A DNA stretch of 64,000 nucleotides from Columbia Basin potato purple top phytoplasma (GTDB lineage Bacteria > Bacillota_I > Bacilli_A > Acholeplasmatales > Acholeplasmataceae), in NCBI RefSeq assembly GCF_028595955.1, contig NZ_JANHJP010000002.1, positions 1 through 64,000 on the forward strand. Direction: 5' to 3'. Shown here piece by piece: positions 19,222 through 27,834 of this stretch; within the stretch, counting starts at the first letter, position 1, and each line of letters begins with the position of its first letter. A program made the position numbers and the translations under genes. The notes under the pieces were generated by a model that made no database searches, was not told the DNA's origin, and worked only from the letters and a program-made list of their open reading frames with translations.

Positions 19222-19289
19222 TATCAAAGAGAGAAAGAAAAATATTTTTCTTTCTCTCTTTGATAATAAATTTATATTTATTATCAAAG
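19222..19289. repeat. 44-nt perfect palindrome overlapping a second hairpin
   Basis: 19222-19265 is a perfect palindrome with 22-base arms and no loop, purine-rich in the left arm. Its last eight bases (19258-19265) are also the start of the left arm of a second hairpin, 19258-19271 with 19276-19289 (14 pairs, 4-base loop). The two cannot form fully at once. The element sits between convergent genes and may act as a bidirectional terminator or mRNA 3'-end barrier. Confidence 0.65.
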
Positions 19290-19300
19290 ATGTAAACACC

Positions 19301-19348
19301 CTTTAAAACCCTCTAAATTATTTGATGTTTCTCATAGGGGTTTTAAAG
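19301..19348. other. Stem-loop with GC-rich stem end
   Basis: CTTTAAAACCC (19301-19311) pairs with GGGTTTTAAAG (19338-19348) around a 26-base loop. The CCC/GGG clamp stands out in this AT-rich DNA. No T tract follows on either side, so a terminator role is unlikely. Confidence 0.45.
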
Positions 19349-19395
19349 TGAGTAAAATGTGTGAAAATATAATATGAAATAATTATTGATTTATT

Positions 19396-19425
19396 TTGAC
19401 ATTTAATTCAAATTTAGATTCTAAT
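19396..19425 (+). promoter_or_regulatory. Candidate promoter of an intergenic RNA
   Basis: A perfect -35 box TTGACA (19396-19401) is followed after 18 bases by TCTAAT (19420-19425). It points right, towards the end of dnaI, and no plus-strand protein gene lies in front of it. Confidence 0.4.
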
Positions 19426-19431
19426 AATATA

Positions 19432-19515
19432 AATTTTTTTTGCATAAATAACATGCTTATAAAATAACAAGAACTTTATTTGAATTTATATATTCAGATA
19501 AAGTTTTTTTATTTT
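19432..19515 (+). ncRNA. Candidate small RNA of about 80 nt
   Basis: Inferred only from a promoter-like pair upstream (19396-19425) and an intrinsic terminator downstream. The terminator stem is 19472-19484 with 19493-19505 (13 pairs including one G-U), followed by T's to 19515. A small GCAT/ATGC hairpin lies at 19442-19456. It ends before the dnaI stop at 19530, so it would not be antisense to the coding region. No known RNA family is recognised. Confidence 0.35.
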
Positions 19516-19529
19516 AAAATTTTATTTTA

Positions 19530-20342
19530 TTAAATATCAAAATTATAGAAATCTGCTAATTGTTTAATGATTCTAATTATTTTAAAAGCTTTTATATCAT
19601 GATTTAAATCTTTATAAGAATCAAAATATTCTAAAAGTTGTTTTTCATTGAAATTACTACTAAAAAAAATAGGTAATTTATGTTCATAACGATAATATAA
19701 AAGAGGCAAGAAAATATCATCTCTAAAAAAAATATTCATATTTTCAGAACCTAGATCATCTAAAATTAAACAAGGACTATTTTTCAAATAATTTAATTTA
19801 TTTTCTAAAATATCATTATTATTCCAAGTATTTTTGAATTGTCTTGTTAAATCTGGCATAAAAATAAATAAAACAGGAATATTTTTTTGAATTAAACTTT
19901 TAGCTAAACTCTTGAGAATAAAAGTTTTTCCTGTACCGAATTTACCATATAAATATAAGCTTTTGTTCATTTGAGAAAAATTTTTAATTATATTTTTAAT
20001 TTTTTTTAAAACTTCTTTTTTAGAAATAGAATTGTTTGTTTGAAAATTTTTTAATTCAATATTATCAAAATTTAAATTTTGATTAAATAAAATATTTTTT
20101 TGATATAAATTATTTTCTAAATTAATTTTTTTAGATTCAGTAGTTTCTTTGTATATAACTGACACATAAGGTTTTGTTTTTAAAACCATTTGATATCCGA
20201 AAGAATTTTTTTTATTTTTGTTTTTTAGATAATTATAAACTGTAATGATATCTTCGTCTTTTATTTTTAAATTTTTAGTTTCCTCATGTTGCTGAACATA
20301 ATGTTTAATTTTATTAAAATCTAATTTTTTTGACAAACACAT
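19530..20342 (-). CDS. dnaI: Primosomal helicase loader DnaI
   Basis: An AAA+ ATPase that loads the replicative helicase. The 270 residues hold a helicase-binding N-terminal part and a C-terminal ATPase with Walker A YGKFGTGKTF and Walker B CLILDDLGSE. A later SSNFNEKQL corresponds to sensor 1. The zinc-binding cysteines of Bacillus DnaI's N terminus are not evident here. It follows dnaB by about 20 bases on the same strand, forming a dnaB-dnaI primosome pair. Confidence 0.9.
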   Translation of the reverse strand: MCLSKKLDFNKIKHYVQQHEETKNLKIKDEDIITVYNYLKNKNKKNSFGYQMVLKTKPYVSVIYKETTESKKINLENNLYQKNILFNQNLNFDNIELKNFQTNNSISKKEVLKKIKNIIKNFSQMNKSLYLYGKFGTGKTFILKSLAKSLIQKNIPVLFIFMPDLTRQFKNTWNNNDILENKLNYLKNSPCLILDDLGSENMNIFFRDDIFLPLLYYRYEHKLPIFFSSNFNEKQLLEYFDSYKDLNHDIKAFKIIRIIKQLADFYNFDI

Positions 20343-20362
20343 TATATTTTTGATACCTTTTT

Positions 20363-21562
20363 TTAATTATTAAAACCTAATTCTTCCTTTACTTCATCTA
20401 ACCATTTAGGACGATTTTTTTTGTAAGGTTTATCATTTTGGAATTCTTTTTCTTCTATTAAAAAATCAAAAGCTGTTTCTGCCGAAATAATACCTTTTTT
20501 GGTCCATGAATTTAAAATAGTTTTGAAGTAATTAAAATTAGGAACAAAACTTTTATTTGTATTTGTTTTTAATTTTAAAACATACATAAGTAAAGCATTA
20601 ATCACTCCGATATCAGTTTCAGTTTGTGCCATAAGTTTAAAAGTTATATCGCATAAATCAGCATAAATATTATGGTTTGTAGTGAAATTTTGTATTATTC
20701 TATTTGGATTAGTATTTTTTAAATAAAGTATCATTTCATTTTCTTCGTTATTAATATTTTTCACATTTTTTAAAATTATATTTTTTTTAAAATATTTTCT
20801 GTTTAACGTAATTTTTAAATTATTTAAATCTATATTTTCATCATAATTATTACGAAAAATATCTTGATATAAAGTAGCCATTTTTTCAGGATTAATATCA
20901 TAAACAAAACTTAATTTAGTAATGTATTCGATGCTTTTAAATTCTAACAAAAAAGGTTGTTTGAAACGTTGTGGCAATTTTTCTATAAATAATTTATAAT
21001 CAAAATGTTTTTGCAACGAAACAAAAGATTTATTATTTTTCAAATGTTTTAAGTTATTATTGATAGTTTTAGGTAGGTTTATTTCTTGAAAACGATAAAT
21101 ATCTGAAAAATTTTTACTTATATTTTCGTAATTATCTAGTGATATTTTATTTTTATCATTATTGAATAAATTTATTAATTGAGCATAAAGGTTTTCTCCT
21201 ATTTCACTGAATAAATATTGATTAAATATAGGATCTTTAAAAAAATCTATATAATTTAAAGGAGGTTGTAAAAAATAAATTTTTTCTTGTTTTGAATTTT
21301 GAAAAGTTTGTAATATATTTACTGCTTCAAGTTTTTCTTTGTATTGGATAAAAAGAAATTCATCGATATTTAATAAATCAAATAAAAATTGATGATTATA
21401 ATTTAATATTAAAGTAAAATTTTGATTTAGAAAATAAAAAGTATTATAAAGATTTAAAGCGCCTACCCCTATTAAAGGTTGATACAACAAATGTAAAGTT
21501 TTTTGCTCTTCATTTGTTAGAATAGAATTATTTTTAATGTTAAATTTTTGTAATGATTGCAC
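20363..21562 (-). CDS. dnaB: Replication initiation and membrane attachment protein DnaB
   Basis: The Firmicute DnaB, not the E. coli helicase; it works with DnaI to load the fork helicase. The 399-residue protein begins near TNEEQKTLHLLYQPLIGVGALNLYNTF, the conserved winged-helix region. It ends with a DnaD-like C-terminal domain (GVINALLMYVLKLKT, YFKTILNSWTKKGI, then a short basic tail). The start codon is GTG at 21562-21560. DnaD is not in this window. Identification rests on these motifs and the adjacent dnaI. Confidence 0.88.
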   Translation of the reverse strand: MQSLQKFNIKNNSILTNEEQKTLHLLYQPLIGVGALNLYNTFYFLNQNFTLILNYNHQFLFDLLNIDEFLFIQYKEKLEAVNILQTFQNSKQEKIYFLQPPLNYIDFFKDPIFNQYLFSEIGENLYAQLINLFNNDKNKISLDNYENISKNFSDIYRFQEINLPKTINNNLKHLKNNKSFVSLQKHFDYKLFIEKLPQRFKQPFLLEFKSIEYITKLSFVYDINPEKMATLYQDIFRNNYDENIDLNNLKITLNRKYFKKNIILKNVKNINNEENEMILYLKNTNPNRIIQNFTTNHNIYADLCDITFKLMAQTETDIGVINALLMYVLKLKTNTNKSFVPNFNYFKTILNSWTKKGIISAETAFDFLIEEKEFQNDKPYKKNRPKWLDEVKEELGFNN

Positions 21563-21607
21563 AAAAAATATAATCCTCTTTTGACTTTATAATTTTTAAA
21601 TTTTTAA

Positions 21608-22423
21608 TTATATCTGTTGACATTGGACGCAAAAATAAGAACTTCTGTTACCTATTTTCTTTTTTTCAATTTTTTCTTTACAAATATGACAATTTTCTTT
21701 GTCTCTTTTGTATACTAAAAGTTTTTTTTGATAAGAACCTTTTATACCTAAAGCTTCAAAACTACTAATAGAAGTGCCCCCATAATAAATCGCTTTATTC
21801 AAGATTTCTTTAGCTTTAGCTAATAAAATTTTTATTTTTGTTAGATTTAAAGAATTAGCTAATGTTTCAGGATGAATTTTTGCTAAAAATAACATTTCAC
21901 TAGCATAAATATTTCCGATGCCTGAAATTATTTTTTGATCTAATAAAATTTTTTTAATTGCTATTTTTTTGTTTTTAATTTTTTGAAAAAAATCTATATC
22001 TTTTATTAAAAAAGGATCTAAAGCTAATTTATTTAATCCACTTTCTTCCAAATATTTTTCTTTTTTGTATAAATTAAAACGACCAAATTTTCTAAAATCA
22101 TAATATCTAAAAACTTTATTATTCTTTAAAAAAATGCGAAAATTTTCATATTTATGAATTGTATCGCATTCTTTTAAAGAATGAATATATATTTTTCCTT
22201 CCATTCTCAAATGACCTATTAATACCCAATTTTGTTCTAAAAAAAATAATAAAAATTTACCTTTTCTTTGGATATCTAAAAAATGTTTACCTTTTATGTT
22301 TTCTAAATTATGAATGCTTTGTAATGAAGGCGGATGAAAAATTTGTATTTTTTCTATTTTTGTATCAATTATTTTTTGCTTTAAATAATTAATAGTAACT
22401 TCTACTTCTGGTAATTCAGGCAT
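21608..22423 (-). CDS. mutM: Formamidopyrimidine-DNA glycosylase (Fpg/MutM)
   Basis: Base-excision repair enzyme removing 8-oxoguanine. It begins PELPEVEV after Met, giving the catalytic N-terminal Pro and Glu. The helix-two-turn-helix motif is SGIGNIYASEMLFLA. The C-terminal zinc finger uses Cys245, Cys248, Cys265 and Cys268. At 271 residues it is full length. It lies 45 bases upstream of dnaB on the same strand, as part of a replication-repair cluster. Confidence 0.96.
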   Translation of the reverse strand: MPELPEVEVTINYLKQKIIDTKIEKIQIFHPPSLQSIHNLENIKGKHFLDIQRKGKFLLFFLEQNWVLIGHLRMEGKIYIHSLKECDTIHKYENFRIFLKNNKVFRYYDFRKFGRFNLYKKEKYLEESGLNKLALDPFLIKDIDFFQKIKNKKIAIKKILLDQKIISGIGNIYASEMLFLAKIHPETLANSLNLTKIKILLAKAKEILNKAIYYGGTSISSFEALGIKGSYQKKLLVYKRDKENCHICKEKIEKKKIGNRSSYFCVQCQQI

Positions 22424-22558
22424 TTTTTTAATTTACCTTTATGATTTCGGAAATTTTTCTTATTTATTGTGTTTGTATTTTTAATAATAAAAAATAAAAC
22501 CATCTATAAATAAGATAGTTTATATTAAATTCAAAAAACTTATAAAAAAATCTAATTT

Positions 22559-22888
22559 TTATTTTTCAGCATCTTGTTGAAATTTATAAATTGTTAAGAT
22601 ATAAATATCTGGAGAAGATTGTTTTAATTCTATTTTACCCTTGATGATTTTAATTATTTGACCTGGTTGTAAAAAAAATTCAGGATTATCTTCATCAATA
22701 TGATCAAATTTAATTATTAATTCTGGAAAATAAAAATTTTCATTATTTAAAGTAAATTTGATATCTTTAGTAAACCATTCTCTTTTTTTTTGATTTTGAA
22801 TTGGTATATATCTATTTTGAACTTCAATACTAAAATTATTTAATAAAATTGGTTCTTTAGTTTGATGAGTTGTTTTTGTAAAATTCAT
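22559..22888 (-). CDS. Hypothetical 109-residue protein
   Basis: Not recognised. A soluble, mostly beta-predicted small protein with no membrane helix and no cysteine. The second half alternates short strands with PGQIIKIIKGKIELKQSS, which has the feel of an OB-fold or SH3-like barrel but gives no diagnostic motif. It stands alone between mutM and the RNase J pair, about 130 bases from each. Its preserved reading frame in a reduced genome suggests that it is functional. Confidence 0.55.
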   Translation of the reverse strand: MNFTKTTHQTKEPILLNNFSIEVQNRYIPIQNQKKREWFTKDIKFTLNNENFYFPELIIKFDHIDEDNPEFFLQPGQIIKIIKGKIELKQSSPDIYILTIYKFQQDAEK

Positions 22889-23015
22889 GATAAAACATTA
22901 GCTCTTTTCCTATTTTATTTTTCTAAAAAATAATTCCATATAGTAATATTATATAAAAAAATATATAAGTTATTCATAATAAAAACTTAAATGTTTTTTA
23001 AAATAAGAAGTTTTA

Positions 23016-24710
23016 TTATGTTGTTAAAATAATAGGAATAATAATTGGTTTTCTTAAAATTAATTCATAAATTTTAGGAGTGATAAAATCAATAATTATT
23101 TTTTTTAAATGATTTTTATTGATTTTATCAAATTTATTCAAATATTCTTCAATCATTTTTTTAATTTCCCAAGAGGTTTTTTTCATTAATTCTTTATTAC
23201 TTTTCATATAAATAAAACCACGCGAAAAAATCATAGGATTATTCAAAAGTTTTTTATTTTTTAAATTAATACTTACAATTATAGAAAATAAACCTTCTTC
23301 ACTCAAAATTTTTCTTTCTTTTAAAATGTAATTACTTAGATCTTCTGTACCTGAATCATCAATATAAATATTACTAACTGGAATTTGGTTAGGTGTTTTT
23401 TCTATATAATCATTATTTATTTTCGCAATATCACCATTATCTAAAATGCAAATATTTTCTTCTTTAACGCCACATTCCATAGCTAATTTTTTATGAGTCA
23501 CTAACATAATGTGTGTACCATGAACAGGAATAAAAAATTTAGGTTTTACTAGGTTTAATAATAATTTTAAATCATTTTGACCAGCATGTCCTGAAGCATG
23601 AGTATTCACAACATCTCCGTGAATGATAACTTCAATATTCATTTTAAAAAGTAAATCTAAAACTTTATTTATACTATCTTGATTACCAGGGATCGGAGAA
23701 GAAGAAAAAATAACAGTATCTGTTTTTAATAATTTTATTTGTCTATGAATACCATTTGCCATTCTGCTAAGAGCTGCTAAAGGTTCTCCTTGTGATCCGG
23801 TACAAATTAAAGTAACATTAGGGTTTTTATCTAGATTATTATTGTTGATTATTTTATCTTTAGGAATATTTAAATAACCGTTTTTTATTCCTATATCGAT
23901 AGCTTTTTCCATACTACGTCCGAAAATAGCAATTTTTCTATTTGTTAAAAGACTAGCTTCAATAATTTGTTTGATACGATAAAAATTAGAAGCAAAAGTA
24001 ACTATTATAATTCTTCCTTTTATTTTGTAAAATAATTTGTTAATAGTTTTGCTAATTTCACTTTCTGATTGAATAATTTCTTTATTTTGTGCATTAGTAG
24101 AATCAGATAAAAGACATAAAATATTTTTTTTCTTTAATTCTGTTAGTTTATCGTATTCTGTTAAAGGACCTATAGGTGTATTATCAATTTTAAAATCTCC
24201 TGTATAAAAAATAATTCTATCTTTATTATTAAAGACTATACCGAACGCATCAGGAATAGAATGATTCATTCTTATAAAAGAAACTTTAGTATTGCCGAAT
24301 TGAAATTCTGAATCATTATTATATTTAGTTATAAGTTTTGTGTATTCATTTAATTTGTGTTCAATTAACTTTGATTCTATTAAATTGAAAGCTATACCAG
24401 AAACAAATATTTTATTGATTTTGATTTTTTTTAATAAAAAAGGAATTCCCCCAATATGATCTTCATGACCATGCGTAATAAAAAGGGCTTCGATTCTATG
24501 TTCGTTTTGCAATAGATATTCATAATTTGGAATAACATAATTGATTCCTAAAAAAGAATCGCCGAAAAAAGAAATACCTGAATCCGTAATAAATATTTTT
24601 TGTTCGATTTCAAAAATATACATATTTTTTCCTACTTCGCCTAAACCGCCTAAAGCATAAAAAAACATATCAGATTTTTTTAATTCGTTATTTTTATTTA
24701 ATAAATTCAT
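23016..24710 (-). CDS. rnjA: Ribonuclease J (active copy)
   Basis: Beta-lactamase-fold 5' exonuclease and endonuclease for mRNA decay and rRNA maturation. Metal ligands are present: His80, His82, Asp84 and His85 in ITHGHEDHIGG. RMNHSIPDAFG, the Asp of YTGDFKID, NTHASGHAG, and the PVHGTH loop are also seen. At 564 residues it is full length with the beta-CASP and C-terminal dimerisation domains. The paralogue directly upstream (25 bases away) has lost these residues, suggesting an RNase J heteromer as in Bacillus J1/J2. Confidence 0.94.
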   Translation of the reverse strand: MNLLNKNNELKKSDMFFYALGGLGEVGKNMYIFEIEQKIFITDSGISFFGDSFLGINYVIPNYEYLLQNEHRIEALFITHGHEDHIGGIPFLLKKIKINKIFVSGIAFNLIESKLIEHKLNEYTKLITKYNNDSEFQFGNTKVSFIRMNHSIPDAFGIVFNNKDRIIFYTGDFKIDNTPIGPLTEYDKLTELKKKNILCLLSDSTNAQNKEIIQSESEISKTINKLFYKIKGRIIIVTFASNFYRIKQIIEASLLTNRKIAIFGRSMEKAIDIGIKNGYLNIPKDKIINNNNLDKNPNVTLICTGSQGEPLAALSRMANGIHRQIKLLKTDTVIFSSSPIPGNQDSINKVLDLLFKMNIEVIIHGDVVNTHASGHAGQNDLKLLLNLVKPKFFIPVHGTHIMLVTHKKLAMECGVKEENICILDNGDIAKINNDYIEKTPNQIPVSNIYIDDSGTEDLSNYILKERKILSEEGLFSIIVSINLKNKKLLNNPMIFSRGFIYMKSNKELMKKTSWEIKKMIEEYLNKFDKINKNHLKKIIIDFITPKIYELILRKPIIIPIILTT

Positions 24711-24735
24711 TCTATTTGTCTTTCCTATTTAAATT

Positions 24736-26463
24736 TTATTTATTGGTTTTATTATCAATAGTTATTAAAGCGGGTATGATGATTGGTTTTTTTTGTGTTT
24801 TTTTAAAAATAAATTTTGATAATTCTTCTCTTAAATAATTTTTAAAATCACTCCATTGATTTTGTTTATTATTTGTCAAAAAGTCTTGAATTAAATTAGC
24901 AAAAAGTATTTTTATTTCTGATAAAAAAGATACAATTTTAGTTTTATCTAAAAAACCTTTACTTATTAATTCTATATTTCCTATAATTTTTTTTAATTTT
25001 AGGTTTAGGTTACAAGCTATTATCAAAACACCATCATTCGCTAGTAATTCACGATCTTTTATAATATATTCGTTTCCCTCTAAAACCGGAGTACCATCAA
25101 TTAAAAATTCTCCTAAGTTTTTGAAAGTTTTTTTATTAATAGAAGGATTATTTTTTAAATCATAATTCCAACTATCCCCATTTTCTAGCATAAAAATTTT
25201 ATTTGCAGGAAAATTAAAATTTTGGGCAATTTTTTTCATTTGATATTGATGACGGTGTTCACCTATAATTGGTAATAGATATTTAGGATTTAATAAATGT
25301 AAAATTAATTTAAAATTTTCTTCATAATTATAAGACACTGTTAATAAATCTTTTATTAAGATGTCAACAACAAAACCGTTACGGGCTAAATAATCTATAG
25401 TTTTATTTTGAATTTTATCGATACCTGTTACTTCAATAGATAATAATAAAATTTTATCTTGGGGATGTAATTTCATTAAACGATCTGTTTCTTTGCACAT
25501 TCTTTGTAAGCGATATAAAGGTTCAAATCGTTTACCTACTATTATGACTACTAAATTTTTATATTTTAAATAATCTTTCATTCCTTTTAAATTGACTAAA
25601 AATCCATTAGGAATTTTTAAATAACCTTTTTGAATAGCTATATCTACAATTTTTTCATTTTTTCTTCCTAATAAAGCTATTTTTAAATTAAATTCTACTG
25701 CAATATCAATAATTAATTGAATTTTCAATAAATCAGGAATTAAAAAAGAAATAATAATATTGTTTTTTATACTTGCGAAATAGCTACTGATAGAGTATTC
25801 TAAAGCTTCTTCTTTTTTTTGTTCAGTGATATGGAAAGCTCCTTGAGAGGCCACCATTAAAGCTAGAGTTTTTTTTGAATTTAATTTGGATAAAGCTAAA
25901 AAATTAGTTTGAAAATTTTTATTTTTAGACTGTAAAAAATGTATTTCGCTAATATAAACTAAATAACCTTGTGATGTTTCAAAAGCCATACCTAAAGTTT
26001 CAGGCAAAAAATGAGCTACTCTAAAAAAAACAGTTTTTGTGTCTTCGAAATCAATTTGAGAATTTTCATCTATTGATTTAAATTCTACTTGAGAAATATT
26101 TACATTATTTTTATTTTTATCGTTATTATTTTCTAAATTGGCTTTTAAAATATCTATAACAAATTCCGAAGCATAAACAGGCGCTTTAAAATATTTAATT
26201 AAGTAAGGCAAAGAACCACAATGAGTTTCGAAAGCTGAAGTGATAAAAATACCTTTAATTTTATTTTTTACATTTTCTAAAGAAGTATACTCAGGAATTA
26301 TTGAGTCTATTCCGTGCATAGACATATTAGGATATTTTAAACCCATGTCTAAAATAAAATAAGAAGATTTTATTTTTAATAAATATAAATTTTTACCATT
26401 TTCGCCTATTCCACCTAAGACTGAAAATTCAATTTCTTGCATATGTAATGAAAAACTCTCCAT
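24736..26463 (-). CDS. Catalytically degenerate RNase J paralogue
   Basis: A 575-residue homologue of the adjacent RNase J along its whole length, from the SVLGGIGENGKNLY start to the KKPIIIPALIT end. The HxHxDH metal site has become ITSAFETHCGS: Ser76, Phe78 and Thr80 replace His, His and Asp, and only His81 remains. TGDFK became ISEIHF, the HASGHAG loop became TVSYNYE, and PVHGTH became PIIGEHRH. It should not bind two metals. The frame and fold are preserved, so a structural partner role is likely, as for Bacillus RNase J2 taken further. Confidence 0.85.
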   Translation of the reverse strand: MESFSLHMQEIEFSVLGGIGENGKNLYLLKIKSSYFILDMGLKYPNMSMHGIDSIIPEYTSLENVKNKIKGIFITSAFETHCGSLPYLIKYFKAPVYASEFVIDILKANLENNNDKNKNNVNISQVEFKSIDENSQIDFEDTKTVFFRVAHFLPETLGMAFETSQGYLVYISEIHFLQSKNKNFQTNFLALSKLNSKKTLALMVASQGAFHITEQKKEEALEYSISSYFASIKNNIIISFLIPDLLKIQLIIDIAVEFNLKIALLGRKNEKIVDIAIQKGYLKIPNGFLVNLKGMKDYLKYKNLVVIIVGKRFEPLYRLQRMCKETDRLMKLHPQDKILLLSIEVTGIDKIQNKTIDYLARNGFVVDILIKDLLTVSYNYEENFKLILHLLNPKYLLPIIGEHRHQYQMKKIAQNFNFPANKIFMLENGDSWNYDLKNNPSINKKTFKNLGEFLIDGTPVLEGNEYIIKDRELLANDGVLIIACNLNLKLKKIIGNIELISKGFLDKTKIVSFLSEIKILFANLIQDFLTNNKQNQWSDFKNYLREELSKFIFKKTQKKPIIIPALITIDNKTNK

Positions 26464-26598
26464 ATAAAATTTTTAAAAAAAATAAATATTAATAAATATG
26501 AATAAAAATTTTTATAATATATTCATATTAAAACTTTTTTATATTAATTCGGAATATTAATATATTATTGGAATAACAAAGAAAGTTAGAAATAAAAT

Positions 26599-27153
26599 AT
26601 GTTTAAAAAATTTGTTTTTAAGAATACAACTAAAAATAATAATAAAAGTAATTTAGGAAGTAATTTAGAAAGAGATATTAATTTGACTAATGATTTTTAT
26701 CGAGATAATAAAATTGCTTTAATTTTTAAAAATGAAGTTCCAATTAAAGTTGTTAAGGTTGATTATTCTTCAAGAAAAAGAGCTAAAATAGTTGAAGCTT
26801 ATTATTGTTTAAATTCTTTACCTGATTATCAAGGTCTTTATCGAGGTAGATATTTATGTTTTGATGTGAAAGAAACTAATCATAAAACAAGTTTTCCTTT
26901 ATCTAATATACCTCAACATCAAATTGATAGTTTAAATCATGTAAAACAATTTAATGGTATTTCTTTTTTTATTATTCATTTTAAATTTCATAATAAATAT
27001 TTTTATCTTCCTATAGAATTTTTAAATAATTATATTAAAAATTGTTCAAAAAAAAGTATTAATTACAAAATATTTGAAGAAAATTTACATCATATTGTTT
27101 TAGTTTATGCTCCGAGATTAAATTATCTAAAAATAGTAGATAATTATTTATAA
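26599..27153 (+). CDS. recU: Holliday junction resolvase RecU
   Basis: RecU cuts four-way junctions during recombination and chromosome segregation. The 184-residue protein follows the family closely: SNLERDINLTNDFYRDNKIALIF, VVKVDY, IVEAYY, DYQGLYRGRYLCFDVKETNHKTSFPL, then HQIDSLNHV. Catalytic positions are Asp76, Asp89 (usually Glu in the FEAKET motif) and Lys91. It is a single plus-strand gene between two minus-strand blocks. Its last six bases overlap the end of the convergent membrane gene. Confidence 0.9.
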   Translation: MFKKFVFKNTTKNNNKSNLGSNLERDINLTNDFYRDNKIALIFKNEVPIKVVKVDYSSRKRAKIVEAYYCLNSLPDYQGLYRGRYLCFDVKETNHKTSFPLSNIPQHQIDSLNHVKQFNGISFFIIHFKFHNKYFYLPIEFLNNYIKNCSKKSINYKIFEENLHHIVLVYAPRLNYLKIVDNYL

Positions 27154-27834
27154 AAAAGAAACTATATTATCTTGAAAAATTCTTTTTATAAAATGTAAAC
27201 AAATGCCAGTAATTATATTAGTTATTGTAACTGAGAAAAAGAAATACAAAAAAATTAACAAACCAGGATTTATATTTAAAGAATTTTGTATAGAATCTTT
27301 ATAAGAAATCATATGATCAAAAATATGATGTGAAACATTTTTATTTTTATAAAACAAACAAACAAACAAAATATAAGAAATACTTTGAATAATTGTTGTT
27401 AAGGATAAACTTATCCAAATATTTTTTGTTTTAAAAAAGTTATTGGAATTTTTAGAACAAAAAATACCTATTAGAGAACAAGCTAAATAAGGAATTATAA
27501 ATAAAAATAACAAAACTCCTATTATTAATAATGTTTCGTTGTTATTATAACCTTCTTTTAATAAACTATGTTGGTGAATACTATTATTACTTTCTAAAAT
27601 AATATGTATACAAATATATAATAAATTAGCATAAAAACTATATTTAAAACCAAAAAAAAAACCTATCAAAATAAGAGGCAATAATTCTAATTTTATTAAA
27701 GAGTTTTGACAACTGTGGCCAAAAATCACTTTGGTTAAAACAAATTCTATAATAAAAGAAATAGACAAAAGGAAAGAAATAAAAATTATTTTTTTTAATG
27801 AAGATTGTTTCATTTTTTTAAATTTTTTTCGCAT
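27148..27834 (-). CDS. ECF-type transporter substrate-binding membrane protein (putative)
   Basis: A 228-residue integral membrane protein with about six helices and a basic N terminus (MRKKFKKMKQSSLKKII). The helix IKLELLPLILIGFFFGFKYSFYANLLY resembles the S-component pattern of vitamin ECF transporters, in which a small membrane protein captures the vitamin and shares an ATPase module encoded elsewhere. The substrate cannot be read from sequence; thiamine- or other vitamin-type is possible. No ATPase genes are adjacent. Its 3' end overlaps recU. Confidence 0.6.
   Translation of the reverse strand: MRKKFKKMKQSSLKKIIFISFLLSISFIIEFVLTKVIFGHSCQNSLIKLELLPLILIGFFFGFKYSFYANLLYICIHIILESNNSIHQHSLLKEGYNNNETLLIIGVLLFLFIIPYLACSLIGIFCSKNSNNFFKTKNIWISLSLTTIIQSISYILFVCLFYKNKNVSHHIFDHMISYKDSIQNSLNINPGLLIFLYFFFSVTITNIITGICLHFIKRIFQDNIVSFL

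Larger units (their letters stand above)
19125..19529. other. Structured convergent intergenic region
   Basis: No protein gene is seen between the osmC-like gene (plus) and dnaI (minus). In order it holds two overlapping long hairpins (19222-19289), a stem-loop at 19301-19348 and a candidate promoter at 19396-19425. A terminator hairpin at 19472-19515 completes what looks like a short plus-strand RNA gene. Confidence 0.6.

Noticed and set aside
19125-19529. Replication origin
   Set aside because: The AT-rich palindromes beside dnaI/dnaB were suggestive, but no dnaA gene and no cluster of DnaA boxes were seen.
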